55,554 bases of DNA from Pseudoxanthomonas mexicana (GTDB lineage: Bacteria > Pseudomonadota > Gammaproteobacteria > Xanthomonadales > Xanthomonadaceae): NCBI RefSeq assembly GCF_010093385.1, contig NZ_PDWV01000022.1, forward strand, positions 1 to 55,554. Reading direction: 5' to 3'. Of the stretch, positions 23,382 to 31,649 are shown piece by piece. Positions within the stretch are counted from its first letter, which is position 1, and each line of letters starts with the position of its first letter. The position numbers and the translations under genes are program-made. Under the pieces are notes generated by a model. It was not told the DNA's origin, did no database searches, and saw nothing but the letters and a program-made list of their open reading frames with translations.

Positions 23382-23411
23382 CTACAGGCAACACGTGTCG
23401 CCCGGAAGCGC

Positions 23412-23480
23412 GACGCCCCGCCGAAGCGGGGCGTCCTGACGCATCGAGGCACCTCGAAACCCTTGCCCTGCAAGGGTTTC
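23412..23480 (-). terminator. Two hairpins after the small secreted protein gene
   Basis: Stem GAAACCCTTG / CAAGGGTTTC at 23456-23480 and stem GACGCCCCGC-CGAA-GCGGGGCGTC at 23412-23435 lie between the stop of the 23495-23749 gene and the pyrG start. Neither is followed by a clear T-run in the minus direction, so they may be transcript-end structures rather than strong intrinsic terminators. Confidence 0.5.
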
Positions 23481-23494
23481 CGGGAAGGCCTGGA

Positions 23495-23749
23495 TCAGGG
23501 CTTGCGCTCTTCTTCTTCCTCGCCGGCCTTCTTCTGCTGGCCCTCGGCGGCCTTGCGCTGCTTGGCGGCGGCCTCGTTGGCCGCACGGCGGCGCGCCTTG
23601 GCTTCCGGATCGGAGGGATCACTGGTCTGGGACTGGTCCTGCTTGGGCTTGTCGGCGTCGGTCGCGGTCTTGGACTGGGCGAACGCCTGGACCGCGAACA
23701 GCGCGCCGACAGCGGCGGCGGACAGCAGCAACAGGTTTCGGGACTTCAT
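23495..23749 (-). CDS. Small secreted charged protein, hypothetical
   Basis: An 84-residue protein: MKSRNLLLLSAAAVGALFAV followed by an AFA cleavage site gives a Sec signal peptide of about 24 residues. The mature part is almost wholly Lys/Glu/Ala/Gln/Asp (DPEAKARRRAANEAAAKQRK) and is likely helical or disordered. No domain is recognised. The ATG at 23749 has GGAG ten bases upstream. A much longer open frame in the same register upstream is only the antisense of parE. It could be a periplasmic linker or a metal/acid-tolerance peptide, but nothing proves it. Confidence 0.7.
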   Translation of the reverse strand: MKSRNLLLLSAAAVGALFAVQAFAQSKTATDADKPKQDQSQTSDPSDPEAKARRRAANEAAAKQRKAAEGQQKKAGEEEEERKP

Positions 23750-24070
23750 GGCAAGGCTCCTCGTGGATGGCGGAAATCTGGGGGCGCCGGGCGGCGATCC
23801 CAAGGGCGTCCCTGTCCACGCGCGCAGTTTCAGCCGGTGCGACTGAACATGGCGAAAATATGGGGCAGGCGGCACACTGCCGCACCCTGACGCCCCCGAC
23901 AGAGGATGTCGAATGCATTTCCCATGCCCCGTGCGCCGCCGGACCGCGTGCTGCCGCCACGGCGCGACGCTGGGAACGGCAAGAGTTTCCCTGGCGACTA
24001 TCACTACAATCCACCCACCAGCGACGCCCTGCCGGGCGCCGCACCGCCCCGCTGAGACGCCGCAGACCCC
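23750..24070. promoter_or_regulatory. Divergent intergenic region before parE
   Basis: About 320 bases without a convincing gene between two divergent starts. A good -10 match TACAAT is at 24005-24010 on the plus strand, 61 bases before the parE start. Its -35 region (around 23982-23988, AGAGTTT) is weak. The same CACTACAATCC string precedes the cyclophilin gene (53489-53499), which supports it as a real promoter core in this genome. I see no other structure. Confidence 0.45.
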
Positions 24071-25960
24071 ATGAGCAGTCGTTACAACGCCGCCGACATC
24101 GAAGTCCTTTCCGGCCTTGACCCGGTCAAGCGCCGGCCCGGCATGTACACCGACACCTCGCGCCCCAACCACCTGGCGCAGGAAGTCATCGACAACGCGG
24201 TGGACGAGGCGCTGGCCGGCCATGCCGGCAGCATCGAGGTCACTCTCTACAAGGACGGCAGTTGCGAAGTCAGCGATGACGGTCGCGGCATGCCGGTGGA
24301 CATCCATCCGGAGGAGAAGATCCCCGGCGTGGAACTGATCCTCACGCGGCTGCACGCGGGCGGCAAGTTCAGCAACAAGAACTACACCTTTTCCGGCGGC
24401 CTGCACGGCGTGGGCGTGAGCGTGGTGAACGCGCTGTCCACCCTGGTGGAAGTACACATCAAGCGAGACGGCAGCGAACATCGCATCACTTTCCGCAACG
24501 GCGACCGTGCCACGCCGCTGGAGGTGGTGGGCAGTGTCGGCAAGAAGAACACCGGCACGCGCGTGCGGTTCTGGGCCGACCCGAAGTACTTCGATACGTC
24601 GAAGTTCAACGTGCGCGCCCTGCGCCACCTGCTGCGCGCGAAAGCCGTGCTGTGCCCGGGCCTGAACGTCACCCTGTTCGACGAAGCCACCGGCGAGCGC
24701 GACAGCTGGCATTACGAGGATGGCCTGCGCGACTACCTCAAGGGCGAGATGGCCGGCCGCGAACTGCTGCCGCCGGATCTGTTCGTTGGCCAGCTGAAGA
24801 AGGACAGCGAAGTCGTCGACTGGGCCGTGGCCTGGGTGCCCGAAGGCGAACTGGTCCAGGAAAGCTACGTCAACCTGATCCCGACCGCACAGCACGGCAC
24901 CCACGTCAACGGCCTGCGCAGCGGGCTTACCGACGCGCTGCGCGAGTTCTGCGACTTCCGCAACCTGCTGCCGCGCGGCGTGAAGCTGGCGCCCGAAGAC
25001 GTGTGGGACCGCGTGACCTTCGTTCTGTCGCTGAAGATGACCGACCCGCAGTTCAGCGGCCAGACCAAGGAACGCCTGTCCTCGCGCCAGGCCGCCGGCT
25101 TCATCGAGGGCGCGGCGCATGACGCCTTCAGCCTGTGGCTGAACCAGCACGTCGACCTGGGCGAGAAGATCGCGCAGATCGCCATCGAGCGCGCCAGCGC
25201 CCGACTGAAGACCGAGAAGCAGGTCGTCCGCAAGAAGGTCACCCAGGGCCCTGCGCTGCCCGGCAAGCTGGCCGACTGCATCAGCCAGGACCTGTCGCGC
25301 ACCGAGCTGTTCCTGGTGGAGGGCGACTCGGCCGGCGGTTCGGCCAAGCAGGCGCGCGACAAGGATTTCCAGGCCATCCTGCCGCTGCGCGGCAAGATCC
25401 TGAACACTTGGGAAGTCGCATCGGGCAGCGTGCTGGCCTCGCAGGAGGTGCACGACCTGGCCGTGGCGATCGGCTGCGACCCGGGCAAGGACGACATCAG
25501 CGGCCTGCGCTACGGCAAGGTGGTGATCCTGGCCGATGCCGACTCCGACGGCCTGCACATCGCCACGCTGCTGAGCGCGCTGTTCCTGCGCCATTTCCCC
25601 GCGCTGGTCGCTGCCGGCCACGTGTTCGTGGCGATGCCGCCACTGTTCCGCGTGGACGTGGGCAAGCAGGTGTTCTACGCGCTGGACGAGGAAGAGAAGC
25701 GTCTGCTGCTGGAGAAGATCGAGCGCGAGAAGATCCGCGGCGCGGTCAACGTCACCCGCTTCAAGGGCCTGGGCGAAATGAATCCCTCCCAGCTGCGCGA
25801 GTCCACCATCCACCCGGATACGCGTCGGCTGGTGCAGTTAACCGTCGACGACGACCTGCAGACCCGTGGCCTGATGGACATGCTGCTGGCGAAGAAGCGC
25901 GCAGGCGACCGCAAGACGTGGCTGGAGACCAAGGGCGACCTGGCGTCGCTGGACGTCTGA
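24071..25960 (+). CDS. parE: DNA topoisomerase IV subunit B ParE
   Basis: ATPase subunit of topoisomerase IV, which decatenates daughter chromosomes together with ParC. The 629-residue length and the lack of the GyrB insertion fit ParE. GHKL ATPase motifs: VIDNAVDEALAG, DDGRGMPVD, and GGLHGVGVSVVNALS. Transducer Lys is in QTKERLSSRQ. The TOPRIM domain shows LVEGDSAGGSAKQARD and the DADSDGLHI acidic pair. It stands alone on the plus strand with a promoter candidate upstream. Confidence 0.97.
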   Translation: MSSRYNAADIEVLSGLDPVKRRPGMYTDTSRPNHLAQEVIDNAVDEALAGHAGSIEVTLYKDGSCEVSDDGRGMPVDIHPEEKIPGVELILTRLHAGGKFSNKNYTFSGGLHGVGVSVVNALSTLVEVHIKRDGSEHRITFRNGDRATPLEVVGSVGKKNTGTRVRFWADPKYFDTSKFNVRALRHLLRAKAVLCPGLNVTLFDEATGERDSWHYEDGLRDYLKGEMAGRELLPPDLFVGQLKKDSEVVDWAVAWVPEGELVQESYVNLIPTAQHGTHVNGLRSGLTDALREFCDFRNLLPRGVKLAPEDVWDRVTFVLSLKMTDPQFSGQTKERLSSRQAAGFIEGAAHDAFSLWLNQHVDLGEKIAQIAIERASARLKTEKQVVRKKVTQGPALPGKLADCISQDLSRTELFLVEGDSAGGSAKQARDKDFQAILPLRGKILNTWEVASGSVLASQEVHDLAVAIGCDPGKDDISGLRYGKVVILADADSDGLHIATLLSALFLRHFPALVAAGHVFVAMPPLFRVDVGKQVFYALDEEEKRLLLEKIEREKIRGAVNVTRFKGLGEMNPSQLRESTIHPDTRRLVQLTVDDDLQTRGLMDMLLAKKRAGDRKTWLETKGDLASLDV

Positions 25961-26073
25961 TCGCAACCGTTCATTGCACGAGGCCGTCGCGATGGCCTGG
26001 TTTTCCTGCGACCGGTGCCATGGCGCGCAGCGGTTGAACATCGCGTTCACCCGGCCGGTGCGATAACCCGGAG

Positions 26074-27216
26074 ATGACCTCCACATCCGGGCCCGCCGCT
26101 CATCCCTACACGTTCGGCCTCGAGGAAGAGTACTTCCTGGTACGCCGCAACGGCCGCCGGCTGCGCCACATGCCGCGGCGCTTCTTCACCGAATGCCGGG
26201 AAGCGCTGGGCGAACGCTTCGGCAGCGAGATGCTGCAGACCCAGGTCGAAGTCCAGACCCTGGTACACGATGACCCTGACACGGCCGAAGAGGACCTGCG
26301 CACGCTGCGCCGCTCTGTCGCCGCGGTCGCGGAGCGGCACGGACTCGGCATCGTGGCAGCCGGCACGCACCCCTCTGCCCAGTGGCGCGGCCAGCTCAGT
26401 ACCGACAAGCCCCATTACGACCACGTGATGGGCGAGCTGCAGATGCTGGGGCAACGCAACCTTCTGTGTGGCCTGCACGTGCACGTGCAGCCGGCCGATC
26501 CCGGCCGTCGCGTGGAACTAATGGCGCGCATGCAACCGTTCCTTCCGCTGTTGCTGGCGCTGAGCACATCGTCCCCGTTCTGGATGGGGCATGCCACCGG
26601 CCTGATGGGTTACCGGCAGACGGCGTATCAGGAGATCCCGCGCACCGGACTGCCGCCGCTGTTCCGCGACCAGACCGAATACGACCACTACGTGCAGCGC
26701 ATGACCGATGGACGCGCGATCCAGGACGCGAGCTTCCTGTGGTGGGCGCTGCGGCCATCGCGGGCCTTTCCCACGCTGGAACTGCGCGTCACCGATGCCT
26801 GCACCGACCTGTGCGACGCACTGGCCATCGCACAGCTCTACCGCTGTCTGGTGCGGCACCTCGAGCGCAGGCCATCGCTGTACGCCGACCTGCATGCGGG
26901 CGACCAGGCGATCGTGGCGGAAAACCTGTGGCGGGCGCAGCGCCACGGGTTCGATGCCGGGCTGATCGATCTGGGCAGCCGCCGCCTGGTGGCGGTGCGC
27001 GAGATGCTGGAGAACACGCTGGAGGCGCTGGACGACGACATCCGCGCACTCGGTTGCGAACGGCAGGTCGAGCGCGTCTGGCGGATCCTGGAAGAAGGCA
27101 CCAGTGCCCACGCGCAACTGCAGCGTTACCGGGAGCGGCGGGATGCCGGCGACAGCCATGCTGCCGCGCTGTCGCACGTGGTGCATTGGCTCGCCGATGC
27201 GAGCGCCCCCGCTTAG
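26074..27216 (+). CDS. YbdK-type carboxylate-amine ligase (GCS2 family)
   Basis: A 380-residue member of the glutamate-cysteine ligase family 2. It has the N-terminal signature FGLEEEYFLV, a QVEVQT segment, GLGIVAAGTHPSAQW, and the family block CGLHVHVQPADPGRRVELM; the C-terminal part contains PTLELRVTDACTDLCDA. E. coli YbdK shows weak gamma-glutamylcysteine ligase activity, and the true substrate of most members is unknown. The ATG at 26074 is immediately preceded by CCGGAG. It converges with the DMT gene. Glutathione reductase is encoded 3 kb away, which fits but does not prove a thiol role. Confidence 0.88.
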   Translation: MTSTSGPAAHPYTFGLEEEYFLVRRNGRRLRHMPRRFFTECREALGERFGSEMLQTQVEVQTLVHDDPDTAEEDLRTLRRSVAAVAERHGLGIVAAGTHPSAQWRGQLSTDKPHYDHVMGELQMLGQRNLLCGLHVHVQPADPGRRVELMARMQPFLPLLLALSTSSPFWMGHATGLMGYRQTAYQEIPRTGLPPLFRDQTEYDHYVQRMTDGRAIQDASFLWWALRPSRAFPTLELRVTDACTDLCDALAIAQLYRCLVRHLERRPSLYADLHAGDQAIVAENLWRAQRHGFDAGLIDLGSRRLVAVREMLENTLEALDDDIRALGCERQVERVWRILEEGTSAHAQLQRYRERRDAGDSHAAALSHVVHWLADASAPA

Positions 27217-27226
27217 ATGCGCGGGA

Positions 27227-28216
27227 TCATCGGGCGACGCTCTTCTGCTGCGACACCATGAACACCCCAGCCATCACCAGCACCGTGCCCGCCACCTGCC
27301 ACGGCCCCATCGGCTCGCCCAACAGCAGCAGGCTCAGCACGATGGTCGAAACGGGACCGATCATGCCGACCTGCGCGGCCAGCGTAGAGCTGATCCGCGC
27401 CACCGCCATCATCACCGCCAGCACCGGCAGCACGGTGCACAGCGTTCCGTTTACCAGCGCCAGCGCATACACCTGCCACGGCAGCACCAGCGCATCCAGC
27501 GGCCGCAGCAGCACGAACTGCAGCAGGCACAGCACGCAGGCCACGCTGCTCGCGTAGGCGGTCAGGCGCACCGCGCCCACGCGCGCGACCAGCTCGCCGC
27601 GGCCCACCAGGTACATCGCATACGCCAGCGCGCTGCCGAACACCAATCCACCCCCGAGCATGATGTCGGCACCACCCACCTGCAGGTCGTGACCGAACGC
27701 CAGGGCCACGCCCGCATAACTGACCAGCAGCGCGAGCGCCTGCCGACGGGTGATACGGCGACCGAACGCCAGCCAGCCGATCAGCGCCACCAGGGTCGGC
27801 GTGAGATACAGGATCAGCCGTTCCAGCGTGGCCGTGATGTAGGCCAGCCCCGCGAAGTCCAGAAAGCTGGCGAGGTAGTAGCCGAGGAAGCCGAGCGACA
27901 GGATGCGCCAGCGGTCCGCCGCTACCAGGGGCTCACCGCGCTGGGCGGCCCATGCGCCCATCGCCAGGAAGAACGGGAACGCCACCAGCATCCGCAGCGC
28001 CAGCAGCGTGACCGCATCGGTGCCGTAGCGATAGCCGAGCTTGACGATGATCGCCTTGCCCGAAAATGCGATGGCGCCCAGCGCGGCGAGACCCAGGCCG
28101 GAGCGGCTGACCGCGCGCATTGCGGAATGGGTGGACGGCGCGTCGACCGCTTCGGCGGGTGCCACATCCAGCGGCTGGGCCAGTTCATCCTCCGCGCCCG
28201 GCCCGCCCCTCGGCAC
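27227..28216 (-). CDS. EamA/DMT family transporter
   Basis: Membrane protein of the drug/metabolite transporter superfamily with ten predicted helices in two EamA repeats; the first repeat begins GLAALGAIAFSGKAIIVKLGY and the second includes LALVNGTLCTVLPVLAVM. The frame opens with a GTG at 28216, four bases after the hutG stop, giving 329 residues with a 32-residue polar N-terminus. An internal ATG at 28120 (MRAVSRSGLG) gives a more usual 297-residue length. Neither has a strong ribosome binding site. Tight linkage to hutG suggests cotranscription and perhaps export or uptake of a related amino-acid metabolite. Confidence 0.85.
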   Translation of the reverse strand: MPRGGPGAEDELAQPLDVAPAEAVDAPSTHSAMRAVSRSGLGLAALGAIAFSGKAIIVKLGYRYGTDAVTLLALRMLVAFPFFLAMGAWAAQRGEPLVAADRWRILSLGFLGYYLASFLDFAGLAYITATLERLILYLTPTLVALIGWLAFGRRITRRQALALLVSYAGVALAFGHDLQVGGADIMLGGGLVFGSALAYAMYLVGRGELVARVGAVRLTAYASSVACVLCLLQFVLLRPLDALVLPWQVYALALVNGTLCTVLPVLAVMMAVARISSTLAAQVGMIGPVSTIVLSLLLLGEPMGPWQVAGTVLVMAGVFMVSQQKSVAR

Positions 28217-28220
28217 ACGG

Positions 28221-28997
28221 TCATGCCAGCGTGCATTCCAGCAGACGCCGGATCAGCGCCTGCGTGGGCGCGGCGCGTCCTGGCAGGTAGTCGAAGCTGT
28301 CCTCGTCCATGTAGGTGTGCTGCACCAGCTCAAGCTGGACGGCCTGCACCTGGTGGGCCGGATCGGCGTAGTGCCGGGTGATGTAGCCGCCCCGGAACCG
28401 GCCGTTGACCACGAAACTGTAGTCCGCCTGCGACGCGAGAACCGCTTCCAGCGCCTGCTGCAACGCAGGCGAGCAACTGGCACCGGCCGCGGTACCCAGA
28501 TTGAAGTCCGGCAGCCGTCCTTCGAACAGGAACGGCACTTCGCTGCGGATCGAATGGCCTTCCCACAGCACCGCACGGCCATGTGTCTCGCGGATGCGGA
28601 CCAGTTCCTGCTGCAACGCCTGGTGATAGGGCCGCCAGTAGGCGTCGACGCGGGCGGCGATTTCGTCCGGCGCAGGGCCCTGGCCCGGCAGGTACACCGG
28701 GTCACCGCTGAAACGCACGATGGGACAGAGGCCGGTGGTGTTCTGGCCGGGATACAGCGAGACATCGTCCTCGGGCCGGTTCAGGTCGACCACATAGCGC
28801 GAGTACACCGGCACGATGATTGAAGCCCCCAGCGCGCGCGCGAAGTCGTACAACTCGGCGACATGCCAGTCGGTGTCCGGCACGCGGCGTGCCTCGGGCG
28901 TCAGGCGTGCGGCGATGTCGTCGGGCACCTGCGTGCCGTTGTGCGGCAGGCTGATGAAAAGTGGCGCGGTGCCCTGGTGCAGCGTGTAGGTGTCCAT
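28221..28997 (-). CDS. hutG: N-formylglutamate deformylase HutG
   Basis: Hydrolyses N-formyl-L-glutamate to glutamate and formate, the last step of one histidine degradation route. The 258-residue protein carries the family features FISLPHNGTQVPDDIA, TDWHVAELYDFA, SRYVVDLNRP, LWEGHSIRSEVPFLFEG and the C-terminal LVQHTYMDEDSFDY. In its usual context it lies with hutH/hutU/hutI; here none of them is near and a DMT transporter follows instead. The family also contains general N-formyl-amino-acid deformylases, so the exact substrate is not certain. Confidence 0.9.
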   Translation of the reverse strand: MDTYTLHQGTAPLFISLPHNGTQVPDDIAARLTPEARRVPDTDWHVAELYDFARALGASIIVPVYSRYVVDLNRPEDDVSLYPGQNTTGLCPIVRFSGDPVYLPGQGPAPDEIAARVDAYWRPYHQALQQELVRIRETHGRAVLWEGHSIRSEVPFLFEGRLPDFNLGTAAGASCSPALQQALEAVLASQADYSFVVNGRFRGGYITRHYADPAHQVQAVQLELVQHTYMDEDSFDYLPGRAAPTQALIRRLLECTLA

Positions 28998-29027
28998 GGC
29001 GGCATTGTATCGCCGCGCCCCGCGGAT

Positions 29028-30383
29028 TCAGCGCATCAGCACCACTTCCTCGGCGCTGGTGGGATGGATGGCCACGGTGTCGTGCAGGTCCGCCAGCGTG
29101 ATGCCCTTCTTCACCGCTACCGCGAACCCCTGCAGCATCTCGTCGGCACCTTCACCCAGCAGGTGCAGGCCCACCACCCGCTGCTCCTCGCCCACGCACA
29201 CCAGCTTGAAAAGGCTGCGCTGCGGCGAGTCGGCCAGCGCATGCAGCATGGGGCGGAACCGCGTGGTGTAGGTCTTCACGTTGTCGCCATGCTCGGCGCG
29301 GGCTTCTTCTTCGGTCTGCCCCACCCTGCCTGCCGGCGGATGCGAGAACACGACGGTGGCGATGTCGCGGTAGTCCAGGCGGGCTTCGGCCTGCCCACCG
29401 AACAGCCTGTCCATCAGGCGCCGTGCCGCGGCGATGGCCACCGGCGTCAGCGCGGCCTGACCGGTGACGTCGCCCACCGCGTGGATCCCGGGTACGTTCG
29501 TGACCTGCCACGCATCCACCTGCACGAAGCCACGCGCATCGGTGGCCACGCCCGCGTCTTCCAGACCCATGCCGCCGGTATTCGGCGTACGGCCGGTCGC
29601 GAAGATCACACGGTCGAAGCGCTCGCTGCGCGTCCCGTCTTCCGCCAGCACGATCACGCCGTCGTGGGGCGCCTCCTCCAGCGCGGCCACCGCATGGCCG
29701 AAATGCAGGTGCACGCCGTGTTGCCGCATGTCGTCGGCCAGTTCAGCGGTGATCTGCACCTCGAACCCGTCCAGCAACCGCGGCCCGCGCACGAACAGTT
29801 CCACCTGGCTGCCCAGCGCCTGCAGCACACCGGCCAGTTCCACCGCCACGTACCCGCCGCCGACGATGGCCACGCGTCGCGGTGCCGCGCACAGGTTGAA
29901 GAAATCGTCCGACACCGGCCCCAGCGCCGCGCCCGGGATGTCCGGCCGCGAAGGTCGGCCCCCCGTGGCGATCAGCAGATGTTCCCCACGCAGCGGCACG
30001 CCATCGGCGTTCACCACGGTGTGCGCATCGAGCAACCGTCCGTGGCAGGGCATCAGCACCACCCCGCTTTCGTCCAGCCGCTTGCGGTAGCTGGCATGGA
30101 TGCCCGCGATATAGCGCTGGCGATGGACGATGAACTCCTTCCAGTCAAGCACCGGCGGCGGCGTGTCGAAACCGAGCGACGAGGCCATCGCGATCTTCTG
30201 CGAGAGCTCGGCCGCCAGCCACATCGCCTTCTTCGGCACGCAGCCGACATTGACGCAGGTGCCGCCCAGTTCCTTCGGCTCCAGCAGGGCCACGCGCGCA
30301 CCGTACGAGGCCGCGCGGAAAGCGCCGGCCAGTCCGCCGGAGCCGCCTCCGATCACGATCAGGTCGAAGTCCTGCGGCGTCAT
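29028..30383 (-). CDS. gor: Glutathione-disulfide reductase
   Basis: FAD-dependent enzyme reducing glutathione disulfide with NADPH; 451 residues from ATG 30383. It has the FAD loop VIGGGSGGLAGA (10-21), the redox disulfide GGTCVNVGCVPKK (Cys43, Cys48), an NADP domain beginning AIVGGGYVAVELAGVL, and the C-terminal catalytic HPTSAEEVV with His/Glu. The start overlaps the stop of the upstream DadA-like gene by four bases, so both are made from one mRNA. A longer N-terminal extension was rejected because it reads the end of the upstream gene in another frame. Confidence 0.95.
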   Translation of the reverse strand: MTPQDFDLIVIGGGSGGLAGAFRAASYGARVALLEPKELGGTCVNVGCVPKKAMWLAAELSQKIAMASSLGFDTPPPVLDWKEFIVHRQRYIAGIHASYRKRLDESGVVLMPCHGRLLDAHTVVNADGVPLRGEHLLIATGGRPSRPDIPGAALGPVSDDFFNLCAAPRRVAIVGGGYVAVELAGVLQALGSQVELFVRGPRLLDGFEVQITAELADDMRQHGVHLHFGHAVAALEEAPHDGVIVLAEDGTRSERFDRVIFATGRTPNTGGMGLEDAGVATDARGFVQVDAWQVTNVPGIHAVGDVTGQAALTPVAIAAARRLMDRLFGGQAEARLDYRDIATVVFSHPPAGRVGQTEEEARAEHGDNVKTYTTRFRPMLHALADSPQRSLFKLVCVGEEQRVVGLHLLGEGADEMLQGFAVAVKKGITLADLHDTVAIHPTSAEEVVLMR

Positions 30384-31630
30384 GCGAAGCGCTCCGGTCG
30401 GTAGGGCGAAGGATCGAAGGCCGGCGGACGGCCCGTCATCAGGTCGGCCATCAGTTGCCCGGTGGCGGTGCTCATGCTGATGCCCAGCATGCCGTGGCCC
30501 GCGGCGATCCAGACCTTGCGCTGTCCCGGTGCGCGCCCGAGCAGAGGCAGGTCGTCCCAGGTCATCGGTCGCCACCCGCACCAGCGCTCGTGCACCTCGG
30601 CGCCGACGGGCTCGCGCAGGAACTCGCGTGCGCCCCGCTCCAGCGCCGCCAGGCGCGTCGCATTGAGCGTGTCGTCATGGCCGGAGAACTCCATCGTGCT
30701 GCCCAGGCGGAAGCCGCTGCCCCAGACCGTGACGCAGACCGACCGGTCCTTCAGCACCATCGGATGGCGCGGCACGCGCGCAGGGCGCGAATAGGTGATC
30801 GAGTAGCCCTTGCCTGGCTGGATCGGGGCACGGATACCGAGCCGGCGCGCGAATGCGGGCGTCCACGCGCCCAGCGCGATCACCGCGTCGCCTCCTTTTC
30901 GCTCGCCCTGCGACGTCGCCAGGCGAACGCCATCGGACGTGGGCTCCAGTCGATCGACCCGGCACTGTTCCTCGATCACGCCACCGCGTTCGTGCACCAC
31001 GCGCGCGAGTTCGGCCACATAGCGGTCCGGGCGCAGGCGCGCATCGCCGGGGAACCGGATGGCACCGGCCACACCGGGCAGCATGGCCGGCTCTTCCCGT
31101 TCGTAGTCGGTGCCGCCGAAGACCTGCGTGGCGATGCCGAACGTCTTCAGCACGACGCTCTCGTCCACATACTGCTGGAACCTGCGTGGATCACGGAAGA
31201 CGTAGTCCAGGCCCTCTTCCTCGAATTCGCACTGCAGGCCGTAGCGGCTGACCCAGTCGGCCAGCCGGGCACGGGCATCGTTGAGCAGCGCCGCGCGCGC
31301 CTGCGTGCTCTGCCGCCAATCGCGCGGATTGCAGCGGGCGGCGAAGCGCAGCAGCCAGTGCCACAGCGCCGGATCGACGCGGGGCTTGAGGTAGAGCGGC
31401 GCGTCCGGCGTGAACATCCAGCGCAGCGCCTGCGCCACTACGCCGGGGGCGGCCAGTGGCGGTGCATGGCTGGGGGTGATGGTGCCGCAGTTGCCGTGCG
31501 AGGCGCCGCCGCCAACGGCACCGGCCTCCAGGATGCGGACGCCGCGGCCGGCTTCGAGCAGGGCCAGCGCGGTCGCCAGACCGATGGCGCCGCCACCGAT
31601 GATGAGGACGTCGTCGTGGGGGGGATTCAC
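30380..31630 (-). CDS. DadA-like FAD-dependent D-amino-acid dehydrogenase
   Basis: A 416-residue flavoprotein of the DAO family (DadA group). The N-terminal Rossmann motif is LIIGGGAIGLATALALLEAG, followed by GGGASHGNCGTITPSHAPPL, typical of DadA-like oxidases. The C-terminal part has CGWRPMTWDDLPLLGRAPG and the second FAD contact AAGHGMLGISMSTATGQLMA. The start is a GTG at 31630; no ATG lies before the FAD motif. Likely oxidises D-amino acids or cyclic imino acids such as D-hydroxyproline and passes electrons to the respiratory chain. No hydroxyproline genes are beside it. It is translationally coupled to gor. Confidence 0.88.
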   Translation of the reverse strand: MNPPHDDVLIIGGGAIGLATALALLEAGRGVRILEAGAVGGGASHGNCGTITPSHAPPLAAPGVVAQALRWMFTPDAPLYLKPRVDPALWHWLLRFAARCNPRDWRQSTQARAALLNDARARLADWVSRYGLQCEFEEEGLDYVFRDPRRFQQYVDESVVLKTFGIATQVFGGTDYEREEPAMLPGVAGAIRFPGDARLRPDRYVAELARVVHERGGVIEEQCRVDRLEPTSDGVRLATSQGERKGGDAVIALGAWTPAFARRLGIRAPIQPGKGYSITYSRPARVPRHPMVLKDRSVCVTVWGSGFRLGSTMEFSGHDDTLNATRLAALERGAREFLREPVGAEVHERWCGWRPMTWDDLPLLGRAPGQRKVWIAAGHGMLGISMSTATGQLMADLMTGRPPAFDPSPYRPERFA

Positions 31631-31649
31631 CCCGACAGTGTATTCCGAA

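Noticed and set aside
23412..23435. Hairpin GACGCCCCGC-CGAA-GCGGGGCGTC as a riboswitch for pyrG
   Set aside because: It is upstream of pyrG but is a simple single stem without conserved riboswitch features; a transcript-end role for the preceding gene is simpler.
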